From NCBI RefSeq assembly GCF_003072125.1, contig NZ_QCYH01000011.1, positions 32,036 through 96,035 on the forward strand: 64,000 bases of DNA, read 5' to 3'. Below the pieces are notes generated by a model. That model had not been told where the DNA came from. It made no database searches and was given only the letters and a program-made list of their open reading frames with translations. This stretch comes from Pelagivirga sediminicola. GTDB taxonomy: Bacteria > Pseudomonadota > Alphaproteobacteria > Rhodobacterales > Rhodobacteraceae. Numbering within the stretch: the first letter of the stretch is position 1; each line of letters begins with the position of its first letter. The position numbers and the translations under genes are program-made. This document shows, piece after piece, positions 1-8,921 of this stretch.

Positions 1-827
1 GCCTGATCGGACTTGCCCTTGGCGGGCAGAACGAAGGTGTCGATCCAGCCCAGAGCGCCGGAGGTGGGCGCGACGAAGTTGATGTCGGCGTTGTCGCTGT
101 TCAGCTTCCAGCCGCCGGTATCCCATGCCATCGCGGCGACAACCTCGCCCGAGCGCACGAGGTTCAGCAGCTCGTCACCGCCCGACCAGTAGGTCTTGAC
201 CACGGGCTTGCACTCGATCAGCTTTTGCTCGACCTGCTCCATGATCTCGGTATAGGCGGCCTCGTCGCCGTAGGCCTCGAACGGGTCGAGACCCATCGAG
301 AAGGCAAAGCCGATCAGCGTCGGCCGCTTGAGCCGGTAGGACACCTTGCCCTCCAGCGACGGATCGCACAGGTCGGTGTAATCCTTGACGCCGTCGGCCT
401 CGGCGGTGTTCACGATCAGGCCGCTGGTGCCCCAGATATGCGGCACGGCGTAGATTTCGCCATCGACGGTCGAATTCTTCTTGGTCGCCTCCAGCATGGA
501 GGGGGTGAACAACTCGGTCTTGATCTGGCTCATGTCGAGCGGCTTGTAGATGCCGAATTCCTTTTGCGGGCCTTCGATGCGGTCCTGGCTGGGCTGGGCG
601 AGGTCAAAGCCGCCGCCGCCGGTGGCGCGCAGCTTGGCGATCATTTCCTCGTTGTTGGACATCGTGACCTCGACCTTGTGGCCGGTCTCTTCCTCGAACT
701 TGGCGATGACGTTGTCGGGGGCGTAGCCGCCCCATGTCAGCAGGCGCAGCGTGTCGGCCTGCGCGGCGCCGGCCAGCAACGCGGCGCTTGCGACGCCTGC
801 GGTCAGTCTGAACAAAATGCTTTTCAT
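1..827 (-). CDS. Polyamine-type ABC transporter substrate-binding protein (C-terminus beyond window)
   Basis: A periplasmic binding protein of the spermidine/putrescine (PotD-like) class, which would deliver a polyamine or similar small cation to an ABC permease outside the window. The start is the ATG ending at 827, preceded by a GGGAGAAAG ribosome site. Residues 1-24 form a Sec signal peptide ending in AGAAQA. The mature protein opens with DTLRLLTWGGYAPDNVIAKF, the usual start of the PotD fold, and later shows VPHIWGTSGLIVN and AAMAWDTGGWKL, both typical of the family. About 275 codons are visible and the usual length is 340-370, so the last quarter lies to the left of the window. It is 210 bases downstream of the dpp1 operon and probably has its own promoter. 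The exact ligand cannot be read from the sequence. Confidence 0.85.
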   Translation of the reverse strand, partial: MKSILFRLTAGVASAALLAGAAQADTLRLLTWGGYAPDNVIAKFEEETGHKVEVTMSNNEEMIAKLRATGGGGFDLAQPSQDRIEGPQKEFGIYKPLDMSQIKTELFTPSMLEATKKNSTVDGEIYAVPHIWGTSGLIVNTAEADGVKDYTDLCDPSLEGKVSYRLKRPTLIGFAFSMGLDPFEAYGDEAAYTEIMEQVEQKLIECKPVVKTYWSGGDELLNLVRSGEVVAAMAWDTGGWKLNSDNADINFVAPTSGALGWIDTFVLPAKGKSDQ

Positions 828-1037
828 GTCTTTCTCCCTTGGCATGTTTGGAAAACCACGCCGCGTCCTTATCTGGTGAATGAAACGGTTTCGTGACGCG
901 TGCGCTACCGTCCGCCCTGAATGTGCGGTTCGGTGTCGGCCCCGGACAATAGGCCCAGTTTGGCGGCACCCGTCAACAGAGGACATCGGCGCCGGGGCCT
1001 GAAATTTAACTTTTGGTCAAAATTGCGGGCCGCGCGG

Positions 1038-2660
1038 TCAGCTTGCGCCTTCCAGCGCGCGCTCGTATTCCTGCCCCGGTATCGCATCCAGCAGCGACTG
1101 GGTGTATTCGGTGTCGGGATTGTGCAGCACCTTGCCCGCGGGGCCCGCCTCGACGATCTTGCCCTTTTGCATGACGATGATCCGGTCGCAGATGCGCGCG
1201 GCGACGCGCAGATCGTGGGTGATGAAAAGCATCGACAGGTCCAGCCGCGTCTTCAGATCGGCCAGAAGGTCCAGCACCTGCGCCTGAATGGAGACGTCCA
1301 GCGCCGATACGGCCTCGTCCGCGATGATGATTTTCGGGTCCAGCGCCAATGCGCGGGCGATGCCGATGCGCTGGCGCTGGCCGCCGGAGAATTCATGCGG
1401 AAACCGGTTCATGGCCGAGGCGTCAAGGCCGACCAGCTCCAGCAGCTCGCGCGCCTTTTCCTGCGCCTCGCGCTTGGGCGTGCCGTAGGCGATCAGCCCC
1501 TCGGTCAGGATGCGGGACACGCGGGCGCGGGGGTTGAGCGAGGAATAGGGATCCTGAAAGATCATCTGAAGGTTGCGGCGCCTCTCGCGCAGCTCGGTGC
1601 CGGACATATGGGCAATGTCGGCGCCGTCCACCATGACGCGCCCGCCATCGGGCGTCAGAAGCCGCACGAGGCAGCGGCCCACGGTGGATTTGCCCGAGCC
1701 GGATTCGCCCACGATGCCGATGGTTTCCCCGGCGAACAGCTCGAAGCTGACGTCCTGCCCCGCCTTGACCACGCGGCGCTTGCCGAACAGCTTGCCAGAG
1801 CCGGTGGAGAAGGTTTTCTGCAGCCCCTCGACGGTCAGGATGGGCGCGCGCGTCTGCTCCTCGGCCTCTTTCCGCTGGGTCAGGCGGGGAATCGCGTCGA
1901 TCAGGGCGCGGGTATAGGGGTGCTGGGGCCTCAAGAGCACCTCGTCCGCGGTGCCGGATTCGACGATCTTGCCGGTCTGCATGACGATGACGCGGTCGGC
2001 GATGTCGGCAACCACGCCGAAATCATGGGTGATGAAGATGACGGCCATGCCGCGCTTTTGGCGCAGATCCTCGATCAGTTTCAGGATCTGCGCCTGCGTG
2101 GTCACGTCGAGCGCCGTCGTCGGCTCGTCCGCGATCAGGATATCGGGCTCCAGCGCCAGCGCCATGGCGATCATCACGCGCTGGCGCTGCCCGCCGGACA
2201 GCTGGAAGGGATAGGCGCGGATCGCCGCATCGGGGTCCGGGATGCCGACCTCGTGCAAGAGCTCCAGCGCGCGCTTGCGGCGCTCGGTGCCGGTAAGGGC
2301 GCCATGCGCCTCGAACACTTCGGCGATCTGGGCGCCGACGCGCATCAGGGGATTGAGCGCGCTCAGCGGTTCCTGAAAGATCATCGAAATGCGGCTGCCG
2401 CGCAGTTTCAGCATCTCTTTTTCCGAAAGGCCAAGGATCGGCCTGCCGTCAAAGGTGATCGTGCCATCCACGGGTTTGACGCCCTGCGGCAGCAGGCCCA
2501 TGACCGCGTTGGCGGACATGGATTTACCGGACCCGGATTCGCCGACGATGCAGAGAATCTCGCCCTTATCGAGGTCGAAATTGATGTTCTGCGCGGCATA
2601 TTTGCGATCGGCGCCTTCGGGCAGGGCGATGGCAAGGTCGCGGATTTGCAGCAGGCTCAT
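1038..2660 (-). CDS. Peptide ABC transporter ATPase, two nucleotide-binding domains fused (DppD-DppF type)
   Basis: This 540-residue protein carries both ATPase domains of an oligopeptide/dipeptide importer, as in the YejF family. The first domain has a Walker A GESGSGKS at residues 40-47 and signature LSGGQRQRV near 155. The second begins near residue 270, with its own GESGSGKST and signature [15 protein letters not shown], and the Walker B region [12 protein letters not shown]. It powers transport at the inner face of the membrane with the two permeases directly upstream. Its ATG overlaps the stop of the preceding permease in an ATGA, which indicates translational coupling. It is the last gene of the dpp1 operon. 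Family assignment is firm; the substrate (peptide, acylated amine or other) is inferred only from the divergent catabolic genes. Confidence 0.93.
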   Translation of the reverse strand: MSLLQIRDLAIALPEGADRKYAAQNINFDLDKGEILCIVGESGSGKSMSANAVMGLLPQGVKPVDGTITFDGRPILGLSEKEMLKLRGSRISMIFQEPLSALNPLMRVGAQIAEVFEAHGALTGTERRKRALELLHEVGIPDPDAAIRAYPFQLSGGQRQRVMIAMALALEPDILIADEPTTALDVTTQAQILKLIEDLRQKRGMAVIFITHDFGVVADIADRVIVMQTGKIVESGTADEVLLRPQHPYTRALIDAIPRLTQRKEAEEQTRAPILTVEGLQKTFSTGSGKLFGKRRVVKAGQDVSFELFAGETIGIVGESGSGKSTVGRCLVRLLTPDGGRVMVDGADIAHMSGTELRERRRNLQMIFQDPYSSLNPRARVSRILTEGLIAYGTPKREAQEKARELLELVGLDASAMNRFPHEFSGGQRQRIGIARALALDPKIIIADEAVSALDVSIQAQVLDLLADLKTRLDLSMLFITHDLRVAARICDRIIVMQKGKIVEAGPAGKVLHNPDTEYTQSLLDAIPGQEYERALEGAS

Positions 2661-3496
2661 TCGGATTTCCTCGTCAAACGGGGGTTGAGCGCGTCATTCA
2701 GGCCCTCGCCGATCAGGTTCAGCGCCAGCACGGTCAAGAGGATCGCCATGCCGGGCAGGAAGGACAGCCACCATGCGGTGCGGATGACGGTGCGCGCGGC
2801 GCCGATCATGTAACCCCATGACATGATGTTGGGATCACCCAGCCCGAGGAAGGACAGCGAGCTTTCCAGCAGGATCGCCTGGGCGATCATCAGCGAGGCC
2901 AGCACGATGATCGGGGGCAGGGCGTTCGGCAGGATGTGGCGCAGGATGATCTGCGTGTTGCCAAGGCCCGAGAGCGTTGCCGCCTCGACGAATTCGCGGG
3001 TGCGAAGGCTCAGGACCTCGCCGCGCACGAGGCGCGCGACGGGGGGCCATGAGACGACCGCGATGGCGATGATGACGAAGGTCAGGCTGGGCTGGAAGAT
3101 CGCCAGAAGCACGATGGCCAGCGCGAAGCTGGGGATCGTCTGGAAGAACTCGGTAAAGCGCATCAGCGCGTCGTCGATGCGCCCGGCGAAATACCCGGCG
3201 CAGGCGCCCACCGGCACGCCGATGGCCAGCGCCACGATGGTGGACACCAGCCCGACCAGAAGGCTGACATAGGCGCCATGCGCCAGCCCGGCCAGCACGT
3301 CGCGCCCCAGCGCATCGGTGCCCAGCAGCAATCCTTCCTGCTCGAACGGGGGCAGGAACGGGCGCTGCACCATCTTCCACGGGCTTTGCGGAAAGACGAT
3401 GGGCGCGAGGATGGCGGTAATGATGACAAGGGCCAGAATGAACAGGCCGATGACGGCGCCGCGGTTATAGCGGAAGCGTTTCCAGAAATCCCTCAT
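2657..3496 (-). CDS. Peptide ABC transporter permease, DppC/OppC type
   Basis: Inner-membrane permease of 279 residues. The N-terminus (MRDFWKRFRYNRGAVIGLFI) has the cytoplasmic stretch and first membrane helix usual for DppC proteins. The segment LLGTDALGRDVLAGLAHGAY is the standard family hallmark, and the EAA loop lies around EFVEAATLSGLGNTQIILRH. Several further hydrophobic segments follow. Both ends overlap neighbours by ATGA, with the DppB-type permease before it and the fused ATPase after it, so the set is one operon. It pairs with the DppB-type subunit to form the channel of the dpp1 importer. Confidence 0.93.
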   Translation of the reverse strand: MRDFWKRFRYNRGAVIGLFILALVIITAILAPIVFPQSPWKMVQRPFLPPFEQEGLLLGTDALGRDVLAGLAHGAYVSLLVGLVSTIVALAIGVPVGACAGYFAGRIDDALMRFTEFFQTIPSFALAIVLLAIFQPSLTFVIIAIAVVSWPPVARLVRGEVLSLRTREFVEAATLSGLGNTQIILRHILPNALPPIIVLASLMIAQAILLESSLSFLGLGDPNIMSWGYMIGAARTVIRTAWWLSFLPGMAILLTVLALNLIGEGLNDALNPRLTRKSE

Positions 3497-4464
3497 GCCG
3501 TCAGCCTTATGCGCGGGTCGATGATGACATAGACGACATCGGTGATCAGGTTGAACAGCAGCACCATGGCCGCCGATATGTAGAAGACGCCGAGGATGAC
3601 GTTATAGTCGCGCTGGTTGATCGCCTCGAACATCAGGCGGCCGATGCCGGGCCATGCAAACACCGTCTCGGTCAGGATCGCGCCGCCGAAAATCTGGCCC
3701 GCTTGCAGTCCCGCGAGGGTAATCACCGGCAGCAGCGCGTTGCGCAGGATGTGCCGGCGCTGGATCACGCGGCGCTTGAGGCCCTTGGCGCGGGCGGTTT
3801 TCACGAAATCGAGGCGGCTGACCTCCAGCATCGAGGCGCGGGTCATGCGCATGTAGATCGCGGTGAAAAACAGGCCCAGCGTGGTGGCGGGCAGCACCAG
3901 ATGCTTGGCCACGTCCAGCACATGCGCGAGGCCGGTATAGCCCGCGCCGATGGTGGAATAGCCAAAGCCGGGCAGCCAGCCCAGCCAGACCGAGAACACC
4001 AGCGCCGCCATCAGCGCGACCCAGAAGAGCGGGGTGGCATAGAAGAGCAGCGCGAGGGTGGAAATGATCGTGTCGCCCCAGCTGCCCTGACGGGCGGAGG
4101 CGGCAACGCCCGCCACGACGCCCAGCACCAGCGACAGAACGAAGGCGACACCGGTCAGCAGCAGGGTGGCCGGCAGGCGGTCGCCGATCAGCTCGGCCAC
4201 CGGCATCTGCTGGCGGAAGGAATAGCCAAGGTCGAGCTGCACCGCGCCCTTGATATAGATCCAAAGCTGCACATAAAGCGGCTGGTCAAGGCCGAAGCGC
4301 TGGCGCAGATCGGCGAGGAATTTCTCGTCCGCGGCGCCGGCCTCGCCTGCCATGACGGCGGCGGGATCGCCGGGGGCGGCATGGATCAGCAGGAAGTTGA
4401 AGACAAGAATGGCCAGAAGGATGAAGACCGCCTTGACCAACCTGCCCAGGATGAAACGTACCAC
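3493..4464 (-). CDS. Peptide ABC transporter permease, DppB/OppB type
   Basis: Inner-membrane permease of 323 residues. It begins MVRFILGRLVKAVFILLAIL, the characteristic first helix of DppB, followed by HAAPGDPAAVMAGEAGAADE, the conserved periplasmic GDP motif. The EAA motif region FVKTARAKGLKRRVIQRRHI is intact. The C-terminal DVVYVIIDPRIRLTA matches the family end (D.RI). It sits 74 bases after the binding-protein gene and overlaps the DppC-type gene by ATGA. It forms half of the membrane channel of dpp1. Confidence 0.93.
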   Translation of the reverse strand: MVRFILGRLVKAVFILLAILVFNFLLIHAAPGDPAAVMAGEAGAADEKFLADLRQRFGLDQPLYVQLWIYIKGAVQLDLGYSFRQQMPVAELIGDRLPATLLLTGVAFVLSLVLGVVAGVAASARQGSWGDTIISTLALLFYATPLFWVALMAALVFSVWLGWLPGFGYSTIGAGYTGLAHVLDVAKHLVLPATTLGLFFTAIYMRMTRASMLEVSRLDFVKTARAKGLKRRVIQRRHILRNALLPVITLAGLQAGQIFGGAILTETVFAWPGIGRLMFEAINQRDYNVILGVFYISAAMVLLFNLITDVVYVIIDPRIRLTA

Positions 4465-4538
4465 GCTTGCTGCCCCGTTCGTTGAGTGTCAGATGGGTCC
4501 GGGACACCGCAGCGCCCCGGACCGGAGGGCCGAAACCC

Positions 4539-6104
4539 TTATTTCTGGTCGATCCAGACGAACCGGAAGCCGTCATTCACGCCGAACGCGGTGTTGACCG
4601 GGTTCTTGATGTTGCAGCGATAGATGGTCGGAAAGCCCAGCTCCAGCAGCCACAGGTTCGGCACGTCCGAGACGATCTGATCCTGGATGGTCTTGTAGGC
4701 CGCGCGGCGCTCTTCGGGGTCGGCCATCAGCGCGGCCTCGTCCCAGAGCTTGTCCAGCTCGGGGTTCTGGTAGTTGGCGACGTTGTTCCACGGGCTGCCC
4801 GGCTCGGCATTGTCGCCCATGTAGGAGCGCGAGACGCCAAGCGCCGGATCGCCGTACTGGTAGAGATAGGTGAAGGCCAGATCGAAATCGCGGTCCGACA
4901 CCTTCTGGTTCCAGCCCGCCACGTCCGAGGGGACGATCTCGACACTCATGCCGATCTCGGTCAGGTTCTGCTTGACCGCTTCGGCCCAACGCTGCCACGT
5001 CTCGCCGTAGGGCAGGCCCAGAAGGCGGATCGTCTCGCCATCATAGCTGGATTCCTCCAGCAGCGCCTTGGCCTTTTCGGGATCATAGCCGATGTCGGGC
5101 GTATCCTCGGCATAGAACTTGGTCGCCGAGGACACGGGGCCGGTCGCGACCTTGCCCAGACCGTTCCACAGCGCATCGCGCGCGAACTGGCGGTCCAGCG
5201 CGTGCATCATCGCCTGACGCACCTTCAGGTCATCCAGCGGCTTGTTGTTCAGGTTGATCCAGATCCACGAATGGGGGCCGAAATACTCGAAACCCTTTTC
5301 GGTGACGCAGGTATTGTCCATCTCGCGCACGCGCGGCACGTCGAAATTCTCGATCGAGCCGCCGGACAGCACATCGACCTTGCCGGTTTCATAGGCCACC
5401 GCGCGCGAGGCCGCGTCGGGGATGATGTGGTAATAGACCTCGTCCACGTAGGGCAAGCCGTCCATGTAATAGTCTTCGTTCTTGACGAAGTGGATATAGC
5501 TGCCCTTGACCCACTCATCGAACTTGAAGGGGCCGGTGCCGATGGGCGTGTTGTTGGCCGGGTTGTTGGCGAAATCGGTGCCCTCGTAGATATGCTTCGG
5601 CAGCATCGGGGCCGTGCCGGTCTCGAAGATGCCGAGGAAGGGGCCGAAGGGGTTCTTGAGGTTGAAGACGATGGTGTGATCGTCGGGGGTTTCGATGCTT
5701 TCGACATGCTCCAGATAGGTGCGCATGCGGCTGTGCGTCTCGCGCAGGAACACGTCGATCGAGAATTTCGCATCCTCGGAGGTGAACGGCTCGCCGTCAT
5801 GGAAAACCACGCCTTCGCGCAGATGGAAGGTGTAGGTCTTGCCGTCGTCGGAAATCTCCCACGATTCGGCCAGCTGCGGTTCGGGCGTCAGGTCGAAATT
5901 GTAGCGCAGAAAGCTCTCGTAGATGTCGCCGGCGACCATCTGGGTCGGGCCGTTCTGGATGAGACCGATCATCAGGCTGGGCGGCTCAGGCTGCACCACG
6001 ACGTTGAGCGTGCCGCCCGATTGCGGCTCGCCGTCCTGCGCCGCCAGCGGTCCGGCCAGCACCAGCGCCAGCGCCGCAACGGCAAGTTTCATTGGTTTGA
6101 ACAT
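4539..6104 (-). CDS. Peptide ABC transporter substrate-binding protein (SBP_bac_5)
   Basis: Periplasmic binding protein of 521 residues, the first gene of the dpp1 operon. I chose the ATG ending at 6104 because an AGGGAAGA site lies just upstream and the product then starts with a good Sec signal peptide (MFKPMKLAVAALALVLAGPL, cleaved after LAAQ). The longer upstream reading has no signal peptide. The mature start GEPQSGGTLNVVV and the segment FHLREGVVFHDGEPFTSED are hallmarks of the DppA/OppA family. The acceptor site for ligand cannot be predicted. The gene diverges from the acetylpolyamine deacetylase operon across about 210 bases, so acylated polyamines or acylated amino acids are possible ligands (inference). 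Confidence 0.92.
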   Translation of the reverse strand: MFKPMKLAVAALALVLAGPLAAQDGEPQSGGTLNVVVQPEPPSLMIGLIQNGPTQMVAGDIYESFLRYNFDLTPEPQLAESWEISDDGKTYTFHLREGVVFHDGEPFTSEDAKFSIDVFLRETHSRMRTYLEHVESIETPDDHTIVFNLKNPFGPFLGIFETGTAPMLPKHIYEGTDFANNPANNTPIGTGPFKFDEWVKGSYIHFVKNEDYYMDGLPYVDEVYYHIIPDAASRAVAYETGKVDVLSGGSIENFDVPRVREMDNTCVTEKGFEYFGPHSWIWINLNNKPLDDLKVRQAMMHALDRQFARDALWNGLGKVATGPVSSATKFYAEDTPDIGYDPEKAKALLEESSYDGETIRLLGLPYGETWQRWAEAVKQNLTEIGMSVEIVPSDVAGWNQKVSDRDFDLAFTYLYQYGDPALGVSRSYMGDNAEPGSPWNNVANYQNPELDKLWDEAALMADPEERRAAYKTIQDQIVSDVPNLWLLELGFPTIYRCNIKNPVNTAFGVNDGFRFVWIDQK

Positions 6105-6224
6105 CTGTCTTCCCTGTCGGTTATGGTTGGCAGTTTCTTCTTTGTGTCCCGCAGAATACCGTTTTCTTTGCCGACTTCCACCCTTTTCCTTAACCAATTC
6201 CGGGGGGCCTTCAGATTTTGACGC

Positions 6225-6236
6225 ATGATGCATCAT
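6225..6236. promoter_or_regulatory. Perfect 12-base palindrome between divergent operons
   Basis: ATGATGCATCAT is a perfect dyad lying between the dpp1 operon (minus, start 6104) and the deacetylase operon (plus, start 6316). Its position about 80 bases from the plus start and 120 from the minus start fits an operator for a regulator controlling both. No regulator gene lies next to it. Function is inferred from symmetry and position only. Confidence 0.35.
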
Positions 6237-6315
6237 TGTGATTGAACGGCGAAATCAAACCTGCGATTACTGTGTCGATCCCGCCCGAAGGGGTGGTTGC
6301 GAAAGGACCGAAGTG

Positions 6316-7344
6316 ATGAAAGTCTTCTTTGACGCGCGCCAGCTGGGCCATGCGCCGACAACCTATTTTCGCCGCGGCGCCGCGATGCCGCATCAGGAAC
6401 AGCCGCAGCGCGCCGAGATCCTGCGCGACATGCTGCTGGCGAATGATTTCGCCATAACCGCCCCCGCCGATAACGGGCTGGACCCGATCAAGGCGGTGCA
6501 CAATCCGGACTATGTCGATTTCCTGCCGGACGCCCATGCGCGTTTCGTCGAAAGCGCCGGGCCGGATGCGCTGGCGATCCCGACGATGCATCCCGGTCTG
6601 CGCCGCGGCAAGGAGCCGAAGGATATTCACGGCCAGCTGGGCTGGTGGATGACCGACACCTCGACGCCGCTGACCGCCGGGACGTGGGATGCGGCCTATT
6701 GGTCTGCGCAGTCGGCGATCAGCGCCGCCGATGCGGTGGCGCAGGACGCGCGCGCGTCCTATGCGCTGTGCCGGCCGCCGGGCCACCATGCGATGCGCGA
6801 TTGCGCCAACGGGTTCTGTTTCTTCAACAACGCCTGCATCGCGGCCGAGCGGCTGCGCAAGACCTATGGCAAGGTCGCGCTGATCGATGTCGATGTGCAT
6901 ACCGGCAACGGCTCGCTCGATATCCTCTACGCGCGCGGCGACATCTTCTTTGTCTCGCTGCATCCCGATCCGGCGACCTATCCCACCTTCTATCTGGGCC
7001 ATGCCGATGAGACCGGCGAGGGCGAGGGCGAAGGCGCGTCGCTGAACATCCTGCTGGAGCAGGGCGCCAGCCAGGACGATGTGCTGGCCGCGCTGGACCG
7101 CGCGCTGGAGGCGATCCGCGGTTTCGGCGCCGAGGCGCTGGTTGTCTCGCTGGGCTTCGACATGGCCGCCGACGATCCGCTGGCGGCGGTGCAGGTCTAT
7201 CCCGAAGGCTTTGCCGAAATGGCGCGCCGCCTCGCCGCGCTGGACCTGCCCACCGTGCTGGTGCAGGAAGGGGGGTATCTGGGCCCGTCGCTGGCCGACA
7301 ATGCCCGATCCTTCCTGACCAGTTTTCGCGAGGCGACAAGATGA
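6316..7344 (+). CDS. Acetylpolyamine amidohydrolase / class II histone-deacetylase family
   Basis: Zinc hydrolase of 342 residues that removes acetyl groups from acetylated polyamines or similar amines. The general-base pair is H157-H158 in RPPGHHAM. The zinc ligands are D193 and H195 in DVDVHTGNGS and D282 in GFDMAADDPL. The tyrosine of EGGYLG near 320 would stabilise the transition state. Length and positions agree with acetylpolyamine amidohydrolase of Mycoplana, about 341 residues. The ATG at 6316 is chosen over the upstream GTG because the protein then starts MKVFFDARQLGHAP, as in the family. It has an AAAGGA site. Its stop overlaps the next start (ATGA). It heads a nine-gene run and diverges from dpp1, suggesting imported acetylated amines as substrates. 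Confidence 0.9.
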   Translation: MKVFFDARQLGHAPTTYFRRGAAMPHQEQPQRAEILRDMLLANDFAITAPADNGLDPIKAVHNPDYVDFLPDAHARFVESAGPDALAIPTMHPGLRRGKEPKDIHGQLGWWMTDTSTPLTAGTWDAAYWSAQSAISAADAVAQDARASYALCRPPGHHAMRDCANGFCFFNNACIAAERLRKTYGKVALIDVDVHTGNGSLDILYARGDIFFVSLHPDPATYPTFYLGHADETGEGEGEGASLNILLEQGASQDDVLAALDRALEAIRGFGAEALVVSLGFDMAADDPLAAVQVYPEGFAEMARRLAALDLPTVLVQEGGYLGPSLADNARSFLTSFREATR

Positions 7345-8903
7345 CCGATACACCCAAGACGATGAATGGCGCCGAAAGCGTCGTGCGCAGCCTGCACAAG
7401 GGCGGCGTCGATGTGTGTTTCGCCAATCCCGGCACCTCCGAGATGCAGTTCGTCGATGCGCTGGACCGCACCAAGCTGATGCATTGCGTTCTGGGCCTGT
7501 TCGAGGGGGTCGTGACCGGCGCCGCCGACGGTTATGCGCGCATGGCGGGCAAGCCTGCGGTGACGCTGCTGCATCTTGCGCCCGGTTTCGCCAACGCCGC
7601 CGCGAACCTGCACAACGCGCGCAAGGGGCGCGTGCCGGTGCTGAACCTCGTGGGCGATCACGCGCTGCGCCACCAGCAATATGACGCGCCGCTCTCGGCG
7701 GATGTCGAGGCGGCCTGTGCGCCCTTCTCGGACTGGGTGAAATCGGGCACTGATGCGGGCAGTTTCGCCGCCGACGCGATGCAGGCGCTGGCCGTGACCA
7801 AGGGCCGGCCGGGGCGCGTTGCCTCGCTGATCGCGCCGGCCGATATCGGCTGGGACGAGGGCGGGCAGATGGCCGGGGCGATTGCCCCGGACGGCCCCGC
7901 GCCGCTGGACGAGGACGCGCTGAGCGCCGCCGTCGCGGCACTGGAGTCGGGCCAGCGGACCCTCATCATTGCCGGAAATTCGGTGCTGGAGGACACGAGC
8001 GCGCTGGCGCAGCTGCGCGGCATCGCGGACAAGACGGGCGCGGATCTGCTGGCGCCCACGTCGAACCGGCGGATCGAGCGGGGGCAGGGCCGCGCGGCAC
8101 TGGCCAAGATCCCCTATCCGATCAACATGGCGCTGGAGACGCTCGCGCCCTACGCCCGCGCCATCCTGATCGAGACGGTGCCGCCCGTCGCGTTCTTTGC
8201 CTATCCCGGCCGGCCCAGCCTGCTGCTGCCCGAAAATTGCGACACTGTTACGCTGTGCAGTGTCGATGGCGATGGCCCCGCCACAATCGCCGCGCTGGCG
8301 GACCGCCTCGGCGCGGCGCCCGCCAAGGTGCAGGACAGGCTCGTGCCCGCGCGGCCCCAAGGGGGGGCGATCACGCTGAAGAACATCGGGGCCGCGCTGG
8401 CCAACGCGCTGCCCGAGGATGCGATCATCATCGACGAGGCCGTGTCGTCCGGCGGCGATACCTATCCCGCGGGCGACGCGGCGCGGCCCAATTCGTGGCT
8501 GTCGCTGACCGGCGGGTCCATCGGCATCGGCATCCCGCTGTCGGCGGGCGCGGCCATTGCCTGCCCGGACCGCCCGGTGATCACGATACAGGCCGACGGC
8601 TCGGCGATGTACACCATTCAGGGCCTCTGGACGCAGGCGCGCGAAGGGTCCAACGTGACCACGATCATCCTGGCCAACCGCGCCTATGAGATCCTCAAGG
8701 GCGAGCTGCACAATGTCGGCGCGCAGCCGGGCCCCGATGCGCTGTCGATGCTGAACCTTGACCGGCCTCACTTGGATTTCGTGGCGATGGCCAAGGGCAT
8801 GGGCGTGCCGGGCCGCCGGGTCGAGGATGTGGCCGAGCTGATGCAGGCCATCGAGGACGCCGCGAAGGAGCCCGGCCCCTACCTGATCGAAGCGATGCTG
8901 TAA
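7341..8903 (+). CDS. Thiamine-diphosphate enzyme, acetolactate synthase-like
   Basis: A 520-residue TPP enzyme with the three domains of the acetolactate synthase/benzoylformate decarboxylase group: PYR domain (ESVVRSLHKGGVDVCFANPG at the N-terminus, conserved Glu in GLFEGVVTGAADGYARM), a central domain, and a C-terminal PP domain. The TPP/Mg motif is a variant: ADG in QADGSAMYTIQGLW, with NR in ILANRAYEIL instead of NN. Both variants are common in this IlvB-like subfamily, which is not the biosynthetic enzyme of valine synthesis, and no small subunit follows. It is probably a 2-oxo acid decarboxylase or carboligase acting on a product of the neighbouring amine or amino-acid breakdown. The substrate is unknown. 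Confidence 0.85.
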   Translation: MTDTPKTMNGAESVVRSLHKGGVDVCFANPGTSEMQFVDALDRTKLMHCVLGLFEGVVTGAADGYARMAGKPAVTLLHLAPGFANAAANLHNARKGRVPVLNLVGDHALRHQQYDAPLSADVEAACAPFSDWVKSGTDAGSFAADAMQALAVTKGRPGRVASLIAPADIGWDEGGQMAGAIAPDGPAPLDEDALSAAVAALESGQRTLIIAGNSVLEDTSALAQLRGIADKTGADLLAPTSNRRIERGQGRAALAKIPYPINMALETLAPYARAILIETVPPVAFFAYPGRPSLLLPENCDTVTLCSVDGDGPATIAALADRLGAAPAKVQDRLVPARPQGGAITLKNIGAALANALPEDAIIIDEAVSSGGDTYPAGDAARPNSWLSLTGGSIGIGIPLSAGAAIACPDRPVITIQADGSAMYTIQGLWTQAREGSNVTTIILANRAYEILKGELHNVGAQPGPDALSMLNLDRPHLDFVAMAKGMGVPGRRVEDVAELMQAIEDAAKEPGPYLIEAML

Positions 8904-8921
8904 CCGGCGAAAGGACAGAAA

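Noticed and set aside
921..2813. 630-residue open frame on the plus strand
   Set aside because: It is a shadow of the fused dpp1 ATPase gene, with no signal or motif.
7341..8903. Biosynthetic acetolactate synthase ilvB
   Set aside because: No regulatory subunit, and the TPP motif (ADG, NR) fits the IlvB-like catabolic group.
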